Below are positions 7,114-14,348 of a stretch of 19,065 nucleotides of DNA, piece by piece; the stretch's first letter is position 1; each line of letters starts with the position of its first letter. The translations under genes and the position numbers were made by a program. Source of the stretch: Elusimicrobiota bacterium. Its GTDB lineage: Bacteria; CAYTYR01; UBA6262. Below the pieces are notes generated by a model. It worked only from the letters and a program-made list of their open reading frames with translations, searched no databases and had not been told where the DNA came from. The stretch covers positions 1 to 19,065 of the forward strand of contig PMCA01000008.1 in assembly GCA_003153935.1 (NCBI GenBank), written 5' to 3'.

Positions 7114-7818
7114 GTGATACAACAACTGATGAATAATTTAAATATGCATCTGCAAGTAAGTTCGCCTGTCGCGTTGATAACCGTGTTAGTGGCAGGGATA
7201 CTTACCAGCTTCACTCCCTGTGTATATCCGCTGATACCGATCACCGTTACTTTCATCGGCGCCAAAGCCAGCGGGTCAAGAAAGCATGCCTTTTTCCTTT
7301 CACTGTTTTATGCCTTAGGTATAGCCGTTACCTATGCCGTTATGGGAATGATCGTAAGCTTGACCGGCCGGCTTTTCGGCCAGTGGCAAACTTCTCCCTG
7401 GGTAAGCTTTGTCATCGGCAATATTTGCCTGTTGTTCGGGCTTAACATATTGGGTGTTTTCAATCTCCCCATGCCCGGGTTTATCAAGCGTATACCGCAG
7501 GCCAAGACCGGCCTGGCCGGCAGTTTCCTGATGGGGTTGGCGGCCGGCCTGGTAATTGGCCCTTGCACGGCTCCCGTTTTGGCCGTTTTGCTGGCTTTCG
7601 TTGCCTCCAAGCAAAGCTTGATCTTCGGATTCATAACTTTATTCATCTTTGCCCTGGGGCTAAACACGGTACTGATTATTACCGGCACTTTCGCGGGGGT
7701 CCTGACCAATCTGCCTAAACCTGGGATCTGGATGGAACGGATAAAAAAAGTAATGGGCTGTCTTATGATCGCTCTGGCAGAGTATTATTTAGTACAAATG
7801 GGTAAATTTCTATTATAG
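7114..7818 (+). CDS. ccdA: CcdA/DsbD-type thiol-disulfide electron transporter, membrane
   Basis: Polytopic membrane protein of 234 aa that carries electrons from cytosolic thioredoxin across the membrane to exported thioredoxin-like proteins. The paired redox cysteines are C36 in TSFTPCVYPL and C151 in VIGPCTAPV, each in a Pro-rich helix break characteristic of the DsbD transmembrane domain and CcdA. About six hydrophobic segments are visible. I start at GTG 7114 because AAGGAG sits five bases upstream; the frame is open to TTG 7057, but that codon is inside the -35 box and would lie upstream of the mRNA start. It is first in the operon, with a TlpA-like thioredoxin 17 bp downstream as the obvious electron acceptor. 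The call is firm; CcdA versus a short DsbD core cannot be separated by eye. Confidence 0.9.
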   Translation: MIQQLMNNLNMHLQVSSPVALITVLVAGILTSFTPCVYPLIPITVTFIGAKASGSRKHAFFLSLFYALGIAVTYAVMGMIVSLTGRLFGQWQTSPWVSFVIGNICLLFGLNILGVFNLPMPGFIKRIPQAKTGLAGSFLMGLAAGLVIGPCTAPVLAVLLAFVASKQSLIFGFITLFIFALGLNTVLIITGTFAGVLTNLPKPGIWMERIKKVMGCLMIALAEYYLVQMGKFLL

Positions 7819-7835
7819 GAGGATAAGGAGGATAT

Positions 7836-8366
7836 ATGTTTAACAAAAAAGTAGCGCTGTTTTTACTGGTACTTACACTATTACCGGTATTGGTTTTCGC
7901 CGCGGAACCTGTTGCCACAAATACGGCAGCCAGCGTCCCTGTCGGAACCCCTGGCAGCAAAGCCGTTGATTTTAACCTTAAGGACCTGGCCGGCAGGAAT
8001 GTCGACCTGTTAAAAGATTACGCCGGCAAGAAGGCGGTAATTGTGGTATTCGGGACCACCTGGTGCCATTATTGTCTGGCCGAGATCCCGAACCTGAAAG
8101 CTGTGTACGAAAAATACAAAGATAAGGGAGTGGCCATAGTGCAAGTGGACCCGCAGGAGCCCAAGGAAAGGGTGCAGGGCATGGTCAATAAATATAAGAT
8201 CCCTTACACGGTCTTACTGGACGAAGACGGTGCGATAGCCCGGCAGTATAGGATCATGGGAGTGCCGACGATCTTGTTCCTGGACCATAACCAGGTCATC
8301 AAGTGGCGGTCATCGGGCGGTGAACAGGATTATAACGGGCGATTAATGGAATTAGGCATAAAATAG
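7836..8366 (+). CDS. Exported TlpA/ResA-like thioredoxin
   Basis: Protein of 176 aa with an N-terminal signal sequence (hydrophobic 6-21, cleavage around FAA at 21-23) and a short Ala/Thr/Val linker. The thioredoxin fold carries active site WCHYC (C77, C80) and cis-Pro loop GVPTILF. The segment after the active site (AEIPNLKAVYEKY) is of the TlpA/AhpC-TSA type. It should reduce disulfides outside the cytoplasmic membrane, for example in cytochrome c maturation or repair of secreted proteins. Its predicted electron source is the CcdA-like protein encoded just upstream. Two consecutive AGGAGG-like sites precede the ATG, suggesting strong translation. It could be a retained membrane-anchored protein if the signal is not cut. 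Confidence 0.9.
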   Translation: MFNKKVALFLLVLTLLPVLVFAAEPVATNTAASVPVGTPGSKAVDFNLKDLAGRNVDLLKDYAGKKAVIVVFGTTWCHYCLAEIPNLKAVYEKYKDKGVAIVQVDPQEPKERVQGMVNKYKIPYTVLLDEDGAIARQYRIMGVPTILFLDHNQVIKWRSSGGEQDYNGRLMELGIK

Positions 8367-8405
8367 CAGCATAGCTGACCAATAAAAATATGGAGGCTGG
8401 AATAG

Positions 8406-8594
8406 ATGAAAGCGAAAGTCAACAAGGATGTTTGTATCGGCTGTAACCTGTGTGCGGACAACTGTCCTGAAGTGTTCCAAATGCAGGGGGAACTGGCGGT
8501 GGTCATAGCGGAGACGGTCCCGTCTGAAGCGGAAGAAACCTGCCGGGAAACCGCGCAAAATTGTCCGGTGGAAGCGATCATAATCGAAGAATAG
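8406..8594 (+). CDS. Small [4Fe-4S] ferredoxin
   Basis: Protein of 62 aa. Cysteines C10, C13 and C16 in CIGCNLC plus C53 in NCPVEA form a single [4Fe-4S] site. C20 (CPE) and C46 lie where one-cluster ferredoxins often carry a disulfide or have lost the second cluster. It is an acidic soluble electron carrier and a likely donor for neighbouring flavoproteins. GGAGG lies eight bases before the ATG. It sits between the TlpA-like gene and rubredoxin in the same operon. The family call is certain; the partner enzyme is not visible. Confidence 0.95.
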   Translation: MKAKVNKDVCIGCNLCADNCPEVFQMQGELAVVIAETVPSEAEETCRETAQNCPVEAIIIEE

Positions 8595-8604
8595 GAGAAA
8601 AATA

Positions 8605-8766
8605 ATGGCTAAATACAAGTGCCTGGTATGCGGTTATATATATGATTCGGCCGTCGGCGATCCCGACAACGGTATCGCGGCCGGGACGGCGTTTGAACAA
8701 TTGCCGGCGGAATGGGTGTGCCCGAATTGCGGGGCGCCGAAGGACCAGTTCGAGAAGATAAGTTAG
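8605..8766 (+). CDS. Rubredoxin
   Basis: A 53-aa protein. Two CxxC pairs, C6-C9 in KCLVCGY and C39-C42 in VCPNCGAPK, bind one iron, and the aromatic residues of rubredoxin (Y4, Y11, Y13, F30, W37, F49) are in place. The sequence GDPDNGI..GT.F..LP..W is the family signature. AGGAG starts at the end of the ferredoxin stop codon, seven bases before the ATG. Rubredoxin is the usual one-electron donor to flavodiiron proteins, and the next gene encodes one, so the pair should reduce O2 or NO in the cytoplasm. Confidence 0.96.
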   Translation: MAKYKCLVCGYIYDSAVGDPDNGIAAGTAFEQLPAEWVCPNCGAPKDQFEKIS

Positions 8767-8784
8767 CGATATGGCGGTAATACC

Positions 8785-9975
8785 ATGAAATCTTTCGAGA
8801 TGATTAAAGATGTCTATTGGGTCGGGGCGGTCCATCCGGACTTAAGACTTTTTGATGACTTATTTCCCACCGCTTCTGGAACTACTTATAATTCCTACCT
8901 GGTCAAAGGCGATAAAAAAATGGCCTTGATCGACACAGTCAAGGGTATTTTCAGCCAGGATTTCCTGGCTAATTTGCGCCAGGTCTGCGATCCGGCCAAG
9001 ATAGATTATCTTATCGTCAACCATACCGAACCCGACCATTCCGGTGCTATCGCCGATTTCCTGAAGATCGCCCCGCAGGCGGTGGTGGTCATCAGCAAGC
9101 CGGGGTCGATATTCTTAAAGGAACTGCTGAACCGGGAGCTCAATATCCTGGAAGCGACCGATGAGTTGACCCTGGACCTGGGCGGGCGCACCCTGAAATT
9201 CGTGATCGCGCCGTTCCTGCACTGGCCGGATACCATGTTCACTTATTTAGCCGAGGACCAGGTGCTGTTCCCCTGTGACGCGTTTGGTAGCCATTATTAT
9301 AATGAGAAAATGTTTAACGACCTGGTCCCGGATCTCCGCCGGGAAATGGCTATATATTTTGATTGCCTGGTCCGGCCTTTCAAGAAAAAAGTGCTGGCCG
9401 CGCTGGAAAAAGTTAAGGACGTGCCGTTAAAGATCATTGCTCCGAGCCACGGGCCCATACACCGCTCCAATCCTTTACAATATGTGCAAATGTACCGGGA
9501 ATTCGCGGCCAGTACTAAACCGGCCGGGGACCTGAAGCAAATACTGGTGCTTTACCTCACTTCACACAAAAAAACTGAAGCCCTGACCACGGAGATCGCC
9601 CAGGGACTTAAAACTGAAAAGACGCAGGTAAAAGTAATGCATGTCACTGAGTATACGGAAGATCAGCTTAGGGACGCCCTGGAGATCGCCGACGGGCTCC
9701 TGATCGGGACCAACACCATTAATCGCGATGTTCCCCGGCCCATCTGGAACGCGCTCAGCTTATTTCCCACGGTCAGCCATGAAATTAAATTGAGCGCCGT
9801 TTACGGCTCTTATGGCTGGAGCGGCGAGGCCGTCAAAATGGTCGAGGACCGCCTGAAAAGCGCGCGGTTGAAATTATTCTCACCGTCTTTAAAGGCCACC
9901 TTTACTCCGACCGCGGATGATTTGCTGCAGGCGCGGGAATTCGGCGTGAAATTCGCGGAGGAGTTATGCCGCTAA
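8785..9975 (+). CDS. Flavodiiron protein (rubredoxin:oxygen/nitric oxide oxidoreductase)
   Basis: Protein of 396 aa that should reduce O2 to water or NO to N2O with electrons from rubredoxin. The N-terminal metallo-beta-lactamase-like domain keeps the full diiron set: H80, E82 and D84 in HTEPDH, then H146, D165 (FPCDAFGSH) and H222 (SHGPIH). The C-terminal flavodoxin domain (about 252-396) binds FMN and has GTNTINRDVP and the YGSYGWSG loop. Its phosphate loop is unusual: TSHKKT where relatives have a Gly-Asn version (SxYGNT), so FMN contacts may differ. There is no fused rubredoxin domain, consistent with the separate rubredoxin gene just upstream. It overlaps the thioredoxin reductase gene by 10 bp. 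The family call is very firm; O2 versus NO preference cannot be told. Confidence 0.95.
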   Translation: MKSFEMIKDVYWVGAVHPDLRLFDDLFPTASGTTYNSYLVKGDKKMALIDTVKGIFSQDFLANLRQVCDPAKIDYLIVNHTEPDHSGAIADFLKIAPQAVVVISKPGSIFLKELLNRELNILEATDELTLDLGGRTLKFVIAPFLHWPDTMFTYLAEDQVLFPCDAFGSHYYNEKMFNDLVPDLRREMAIYFDCLVRPFKKKVLAALEKVKDVPLKIIAPSHGPIHRSNPLQYVQMYREFAASTKPAGDLKQILVLYLTSHKKTEALTTEIAQGLKTEKTQVKVMHVTEYTEDQLRDALEIADGLLIGTNTINRDVPRPIWNALSLFPTVSHEIKLSAVYGSYGWSGEAVKMVEDRLKSARLKLFSPSLKATFTPTADDLLQAREFGVKFAEELCR

Positions 9976-10958
9976 ATCTGAAAGACCTGGGAATACACCT
10001 GGCCCCCGAAGGAAGAAAAAATATACCTGATCCTACGGTGCTTTATGACCTGATCATAATCGGTGGCGGGCCGGCCGGTATGACCGCGGCGGTTTATGCC
10101 TCGCGTAAACGCTTCAGAGCCCTGTTGATCGCTAAGGACCTGGGAGGCCAGGTACTCTGGACCAGCGATATCGAGAATTACATGGGTTACCAATATATTA
10201 CCGGGCAGGAACTGAGTAAGAAATTCGGCGAGCAGATGGAAGCCAATCCGATCGATATGCAGATGCCCGATGAGGTAGAGATGTTGAAAGTGGAACCCGG
10301 ACAGATTTTTCGCGTAAAAACTAAAAACAAAAAAGAGTTTACTGCCAAAAGCGTGGTTATCGCCAGCGGTAAGCGTTACCGGTCGCTGGGCGTCCCCGGG
10401 GAGAGAGAATTTCTAGGTAAGGGAGTGGCCTATTGCGCTACCTGTGATGCTCCTTTGTTCGCCGGCAAGGACGTGGCCGTTATCGGCGGCGGTAATTCGG
10501 CTCTGACCGCAGTTAATGACCTGCTGAAAGTAGCCAACCAGGTCAAGCTGGTTAATATCATGCCTAACCTGCAGGGTGACGCGGTGCTGGTGGAAAAAGC
10601 CCGTGATCCCCGCGTAGAACTTTTCCTGGGATGGGAAACCGTAGCTATCAAGGGTCTGGACAAAGTAGAAGCCATACAGATCATCAATAGGAAGAACAAA
10701 GAGTCCAGGGAGTTAAAGGTACAGGGTGTATTCATCGAGATCGGGCTTGAGCCTAATAGTGAATTCGCCAAAGGTGTCCTGCTCCTAAATGAGCATTACG
10801 AAATTATTGTGGATTGCTCCTGCCGGACCAGCGTCATCGGCATTTTTGCCGCCGGCGATGTTACTAACGTGCAGGAAAAACAGATCATTGTGGCGGCTGG
10901 GGACGGAGCCAAGGCCAGCCTGGCGGCTTATAGCTATATTCTAAATAGAGGTGCGTGA
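9966..10958 (+). CDS. Thioredoxin reductase-like flavoprotein, AhpF-like in its pyridine nucleotide site
   Basis: Protein of 330 aa in the class II pyridine nucleotide-disulfide reductase family. The FAD motif GGGPAG is at 33-38, redox pair C157-A-T-C160 in the second domain, second dinucleotide motif GGGNSA at 174-179, and the late FAD motif GIFAAGDV. The NADPH-specific HRRxxxR of ordinary thioredoxin reductases is missing: after strand VKLVNI the chain reads MPNLQGD. AhpF also has GGGNS and lacks that arginine motif and uses NADH, so NADH or another donor is likely here. An N-terminal extension of about 25 residues precedes the FAD domain. GGAGGAG precedes the start inside the flavodiiron gene. 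The substrate is probably the disulfide oxidoreductase encoded immediately downstream. Confidence 0.92.
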   Translation: MPLNLKDLGIHLAPEGRKNIPDPTVLYDLIIIGGGPAGMTAAVYASRKRFRALLIAKDLGGQVLWTSDIENYMGYQYITGQELSKKFGEQMEANPIDMQMPDEVEMLKVEPGQIFRVKTKNKKEFTAKSVVIASGKRYRSLGVPGEREFLGKGVAYCATCDAPLFAGKDVAVIGGGNSALTAVNDLLKVANQVKLVNIMPNLQGDAVLVEKARDPRVELFLGWETVAIKGLDKVEAIQIINRKNKESRELKVQGVFIEIGLEPNSEFAKGVLLLNEHYEIIVDCSCRTSVIGIFAAGDVTNVQEKQIIVAAGDGAKASLAAYSYILNRGA

Positions 10959-11612
10959 ATGATGTTCATAAAGGACGAGTTGGTAGGGCAAGTAAAAGCC
11001 GAGCTGGACAAGATGACCAATCCCGTGAAACTGGTTTTTTTTACCCAGGAAGTAGAATGCCAGTATTGCCGGGAAATGCGGCTGTTACTTGAAGAACTGG
11101 TGCCTTTATCCGGCAAACTGACCCTGGAAGTGAATGATTTTATTTTGAATAAGGAAAAAGTGGAAAAATATAAAATTGACAAAATACCGGCGCTAGTGGT
11201 AGAAGGGAATAAGGATTACGGTATCAGGTTTTACGGCATCCCGGTCGGTTACGAATTCACTTCCCTGGTCGAGGCCTGTCTGATGGCTTCCACCGGTGAA
11301 AGCGGGCTGCAGCCGGAATCAAAAAACGCCTTGAAACAGTTGAACAAACCATTGCAGATAAAAGTGTTCATAACCCTGACCTGTCCTTATTGCCCACAGG
11401 CGGTGCAGTTAGCCCACCAGGTAGCGGTGGAAAATGAACTGGTAACCAGTGAGATGATCGAAGCGGCGGAATTCCCGCCAGTAGCGGCCAAGTATGGCGT
11501 TATGGCCGTTCCCAAAACCGTTATTAATGAAACTTTAATCATCGAAGGCGCGTTGCCTGAGAAAGAATTCATCGAAAGGATAATAAGCAGCCAGACCTCC
11601 AACCAACCATGA
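10959..11612 (+). CDS. Protein disulfide oxidoreductase / double glutaredoxin-like protein (PDO, AhpF N-domain-like)
   Basis: Protein of 217 aa made of two thioredoxin folds. The first has C34-Q-Y-C37 with a later KIPAL cis-Pro loop; the second has C142-P-Y-C145 with AVPKT. This is the layout of archaeal and thermophile PDO proteins and of the AhpF N-terminal region, but in AhpF only one of the two folds keeps cysteines, whereas both are intact here. It should relay electrons from the preceding reductase to cytosolic disulfides or a peroxiredoxin. There is no signal peptide. It abuts the reductase stop codon, with GAGGTG as ribosome site; the second ATG at 10962 is an equally possible start. 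It overlaps the FHA gene by 4 bp. Confidence 0.9.
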   Translation: MMFIKDELVGQVKAELDKMTNPVKLVFFTQEVECQYCREMRLLLEELVPLSGKLTLEVNDFILNKEKVEKYKIDKIPALVVEGNKDYGIRFYGIPVGYEFTSLVEACLMASTGESGLQPESKNALKQLNKPLQIKVFITLTCPYCPQAVQLAHQVAVENELVTSEMIEAAEFPPVAAKYGVMAVPKTVINETLIIEGALPEKEFIERIISSQTSNQP

Positions 11613-11920
11613 AAATACTGACTGTGATCATTACCCGCGGACCGGAAAAAGGCAAGACTTTTTTTGTCGCTGAAGAATCCTCCGTCCTGATCGGGCGGGA
11701 TGAAACCGCCGACATTAAACTGGAAAACGATACCCACGTATCCCGCAAACACGCCATCATATCTTTCACTGCCGAAGGCGCGGCTTTCATAACCGATTTG
11801 AACAGCACCAACGGGACCATATTAAATAAGTATCCCGTTAAAGGAAAAATGCCGATCAAAGAGGGTGACATTATTACCATCGGCTATACCGACATGAAGA
11901 TTACCATAAAAACCGAATGA
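11609..11920 (+). CDS. Stand-alone FHA domain protein
   Basis: A 103-aa protein that is almost exactly one forkhead-associated domain, which binds phosphothreonine peptides. Core residues are all present: G29-R30 (IGRDETAD), S45 and H48 (VSRKH), and N65 with N68-G69-T70 (LNSTNGT). It has no other domain. The start overlaps the PDO stop by 4 bp (ATGA) and the end overlaps the M23 gene by 4 bp, so translation is probably coupled. No Ser/Thr kinase gene is in the window, so the phosphorylated partner must be encoded elsewhere. Domain call is certain; its link to redox or cell wall work is open. Confidence 0.93.
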   Translation: MKILTVIITRGPEKGKTFFVAEESSVLIGRDETADIKLENDTHVSRKHAIISFTAEGAAFITDLNSTNGTILNKYPVKGKMPIKEGDIITIGYTDMKITIKTE

Positions 11921-12645
11921 CAAATTTCCAAGCCGGATTAACCGGCGTTTTTTTTGCGCTTTTGGCTGTGTCCTTAGGGTCTCCGGCAGTATCGGCCCAG
12001 AGTGACCTCTGCGCGGAATGGAACGCTTTGGATAAACAGATCCGGGACAGCCGGATCGACCGCAATATCGCCAAAGGAAAGATCATGGCTTTGGATGAGG
12101 CCCTGGTAAGAACTTATAAGGATAAGTTTACCGGGGTTAAGTTTTTTTTCCCGGTCAAAGGCTACTCCGGCCAGGACCCCGATTGCGTTATCAAAGGGGA
12201 TTACCAGCCTGCCTTGTATAATTTCTATGACGGCAATAAGCATCGCGCGCACCCGGCTTACGATATTTTCATCCGCGATAAGGGCGAGAAAGGCATTGAT
12301 GACCGTACCGGCAAACCGGCGGAAATCCTGTCCATGGCTGACGGCGTGGTGATTGCGGTGAATAAAGAATGGGATCCTAAAAGCGACATCCGGGGCGGCA
12401 AATATGTCTGGATATTCAATCCTGTGCTTGACCGTTATTATTATTACGCCCACCTGCAGACGGTGACGGTGAACGTCAGCGACCTGATAGAGGGCGGACA
12501 GCCAATCGGCCTGATGGGCCGGACTGGCGTCAAAGCCGCGCGTAAAGAATCTCCCACCCATTTGCATTTCATGTGCCTGGGCTTTAATCACGGCTGGATG
12601 ATCCCCTTTAACACCTACCAGGAACTGTACAATTCCACGCACTGA
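11917..12645 (+). CDS. Exported M23 (LytM-type) metallopeptidase domain protein
   Basis: Protein of 242 aa with a Sec signal peptide (hydrophobic 7-20, likely cut after AVSA at 27). The LytM/M23 set is complete: H112 and D116 in HPAYD with the second-shell H179 in YYAHLQ and H215-L-H217 in THLHF. In the family the first His, the Asp and the last His bind zinc and the other two help catalysis, so this could be an active peptidoglycan endopeptidase. An ADGVV strand and GLMGRTG turn also fit. It has no LysM or SH3 anchor. It overlaps the FHA gene by 4 bp and is last in the operon; no terminator is visible after it, and the greA promoter starts 22 bp later. The natural substrate is inferred. Confidence 0.85.
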   Translation: MTNFQAGLTGVFFALLAVSLGSPAVSAQSDLCAEWNALDKQIRDSRIDRNIAKGKIMALDEALVRTYKDKFTGVKFFFPVKGYSGQDPDCVIKGDYQPALYNFYDGNKHRAHPAYDIFIRDKGEKGIDDRTGKPAEILSMADGVVIAVNKEWDPKSDIRGGKYVWIFNPVLDRYYYYAHLQTVTVNVSDLIEGGQPIGLMGRTGVKAARKESPTHLHFMCLGFNHGWMIPFNTYQELYNSTH

Positions 12646-12667
12646 CCGTTTTTCTCCACATCCTCTA

Positions 12668-12696
12668 TTGCCAGAATATCCATAATTTGTTATAAT
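12668..12696 (+). promoter_or_regulatory. Sigma-70-type promoter of greA
   Basis: TTGCCA at 12668-12673, a 17-bp spacer and a consensus TATAAT at 12691-12696. The mRNA should start near 12703, giving a leader of about 50 bases before the greA ATG. Confidence 0.8.
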
Positions 12697-12752
12697 GGCG
12701 AAGTAGCAAAACCAATTTTATTTATTATCACAAGGGGGATAAAATCCGGACC

Positions 12753-13223
12753 ATGGACAGGATCCATTTAACCAGGGAAGCGTACCAGAAGATCAAGGAA
12801 GAGATCGATTTCCTGAAAACGACCAAGAGAAAACAACTATCTAAGGAGATCGGGGAAGCGCGGGAGAAGGGCGATATCTCGGAAAACGCCGAATACGATG
12901 CCGCCAAAGAGGCTCAGGCCCTGAACGAGAAAAAGATCCATGAACTGGAGCAACAACTGGGCCGGGCCGAGATCCTCGACGAGTCGCGTATACCTAAAGA
13001 CATTGTTTCCATAGGCTCTAAGGTGAAACTACGGGACCTGGAGTCCGGGGATGAGGAGAATTACTCCCTGGTCAGCGAGATGGAAGCCAATTACGCCGAG
13101 GGGAAAATATCCATAACCTCGCCGATCGGCAAGGGTCTGCTGGGATTCAAGAAAAACGATACCGTGGAGATCAAGATCCCGGCCGGAACGCTAAAATACA
13201 AGGTCCTGGAGATCTCGCGGTGA
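12753..13223 (+). CDS. greA: Transcription elongation factor GreA
   Basis: Protein of 156 aa, full length for the family. It rescues backtracked RNA polymerase by stimulating cleavage of the nascent RNA. The N-terminal coiled coil carries the family signature GDISENAEYDAAKEAQ at its tip, including the acidic residues that reach the polymerase active site. The C-terminal FKBP-like domain contains VSIGSKVKLRD and ends with ITSPIGKGLLGFKKND and a KYKVLEI strand. The purine-rich site AAGGGGG is about 13 bases before the ATG, somewhat far, but no better in-frame start is seen. It has its own promoter and appears to be a single-gene unit, since the next gene also has one. Confidence 0.96.
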   Translation: MDRIHLTREAYQKIKEEIDFLKTTKRKQLSKEIGEAREKGDISENAEYDAAKEAQALNEKKIHELEQQLGRAEILDESRIPKDIVSIGSKVKLRDLESGDEENYSLVSEMEANYAEGKISITSPIGKGLLGFKKNDTVEIKIPAGTLKYKVLEISR

Positions 13224-13230
13224 TTTCCGC

Positions 13231-13259
13231 TTGACATCGCTATATATAAAGTTTAAAAT
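13231..13259 (+). promoter_or_regulatory. Sigma-70-type promoter of the lipoprotein gene
   Basis: TTGACA at 13231-13236, a 17-bp AT-rich spacer and TAAAAT at 13254-13259, starting 8 bp after the greA stop. Expected mRNA start is near 13266, about 30 bases before the ATG, with AGAGGGGAG as ribosome site. Confidence 0.75.
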
Positions 13260-13296
13260 TAGGGAGTACTTAAATTACAAAGAGGGGAGCAAGTAA

Positions 13297-14265
13297 ATGA
13301 AAAAAATTGTACTACTCACCAGTTTCTTGCTAGTAGGATTGCTATTACTCACCGGTTGCCATAACAAGGTAACCAATAATACAGATGACACCTCTACCCC
13401 TGTCGCTACTCATCTGGATACGGAGCTGGCTTCTACCGCTGATACGATGTATTCCGTAACCAAGACCGGCGCGGGAGTCGGTGCTGTCTCCTTTGTGCGC
13501 GGCCGTTACGTAGGTTCTGCTATGGGAGATCTTGGTACCGCTGATGCCGATGGCTATTATACCGTTACCAATACCGGCGTAACGGGCATGGTTTGCAAGG
13601 TGAGGTTCAAGAAAGGTTCCGACGCGGTATATTTTAATATGGAAAATATCTTAGGCACTGGCCTGACTGATCCGCAGCTGTATATTGATCAGGACCTGAC
13701 CGCTGCTAAGATCGCGCTGAGCACGGTACCTCAGGGGCCCGGCGCCACGCTGGTGGGGTGGCCCAGATATGTACCGTCCATGTTCTGCAAAGTAGCGGAT
13801 AATAAGCCCCTGTCCTGGTTTACGATCGCCTCAGCCCTGGACCTGCAAGGCATGGAAACGACTTTCAATACTTGGCTCAGCAGCAATTTCCCGGATTCAA
13901 TGGATAACGTAGTTACCGGTACCACTTCTGCCGGGGTGATCTCGCTTCACCTGACTTCCGCCATGACTGATAAACCAACAGATGCCAATCCGGCGACTAT
14001 GACTGGTACTGGGTCAATTGTCCTGAGCACAGCAGAAGTATTAAGCATCACTGTGAATGTGACTGTGGGTGCCAGCGGGCCGGTAGGCGGTACGCAGACC
14101 TTTACCTCGGTCAGCGGGCTCACCGGCACCATGACCTTCCATGCCGATAAGACCATGACCGGCTCCATCTCGCAGAGCGGCTCAGCGCTAGCCACTGTCA
14201 GCGTTGCTGCCGACGGCACCGGTACTTTGCACAATGTTTCCAGCGGAGTTGACAGCCCTATATAA
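13297..14265 (+). CDS. Lipoprotein of unknown function, Thr/Ser/Gly-rich
   Basis: Protein of 322 aa. Residues 1-20 form a lipoprotein signal with a lipobox LLTGC, so C21 should be lipidated and the protein held at a membrane surface. The mature part starts with an Asn/Thr/Asp-rich linker (22-40). The C-terminal third is made of short Thr/Ser/Gly-rich strands with motifs such as GTGSIVLS, GLTGTMTFHADKTMTG and VSVAADGTGTL, which look like an extended beta structure. I recognise no family. It stands alone between a near-consensus promoter and an intrinsic terminator, which suggests independent and perhaps high expression. No partner gene is indicated by context. Confidence 0.8.
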   Translation: MKKIVLLTSFLLVGLLLLTGCHNKVTNNTDDTSTPVATHLDTELASTADTMYSVTKTGAGVGAVSFVRGRYVGSAMGDLGTADADGYYTVTNTGVTGMVCKVRFKKGSDAVYFNMENILGTGLTDPQLYIDQDLTAAKIALSTVPQGPGATLVGWPRYVPSMFCKVADNKPLSWFTIASALDLQGMETTFNTWLSSNFPDSMDNVVTGTTSAGVISLHLTSAMTDKPTDANPATMTGTGSIVLSTAEVLSITVNVTVGASGPVGGTQTFTSVSGLTGTMTFHADKTMTGSISQSGSALATVSVAADGTGTLHNVSSGVDSPI

Positions 14266-14281
14266 TAACGGGTTAATACTT

Positions 14282-14317
14282 AAAGGAGGCGCCTTAAAAT
14301 CGCCTCCTTTATTTTTT
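14282..14317 (+). terminator. Intrinsic terminator after the lipoprotein gene
   Basis: Perfect 10-bp stem AAAGGAGGCG (14282-14291) with CGCCTCCTTT (14301-14310) around a 9-base loop, followed by an A and six T. It lies 16 bp after the stop codon and directly before the lexA -35 box. Confidence 0.92.
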
Positions 14318-14319
14318 CC

Positions 14320-14348
14320 TTGACAACCATACATCTGTATGGTATTGG
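14320..14348 (+). promoter_or_regulatory. lexA promoter
   Basis: TTGACA at 14320-14325, a 17-bp spacer and a weak TATTGG at 14343-14348. The mRNA would start around 14355, right at the GGGAGG ribosome site (14355-14360), giving a very short leader to the ATG at 14368. The spacer is filled by the palindrome described separately. Confidence 0.65.
14326..14343 (+). promoter_or_regulatory. Probable LexA operator (SOS box), perfect 18-bp palindrome
   Basis: ACCATACATCTGTATGGT: two perfect 8-base half-sites (ACCATACA and TGTATGGT) around a 2-base centre. It fills the space between the -35 and -10 boxes of the lexA promoter, where a dimeric repressor would block RNA polymerase. It is neither the E. 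coli CTGT-N8-ACAG nor the Bacillus GAAC-N4-GTTC box. LexA binding is inferred from position and symmetry. Confidence 0.75.

Noticed and set aside
11974-12642. A 222-codon open frame on the - strand opposite the M23 peptidase gene.
   Set aside because: The + strand frame has a signal peptide and all peptidase residues and overlaps its neighbour in operon style; the antisense frame has none of these.
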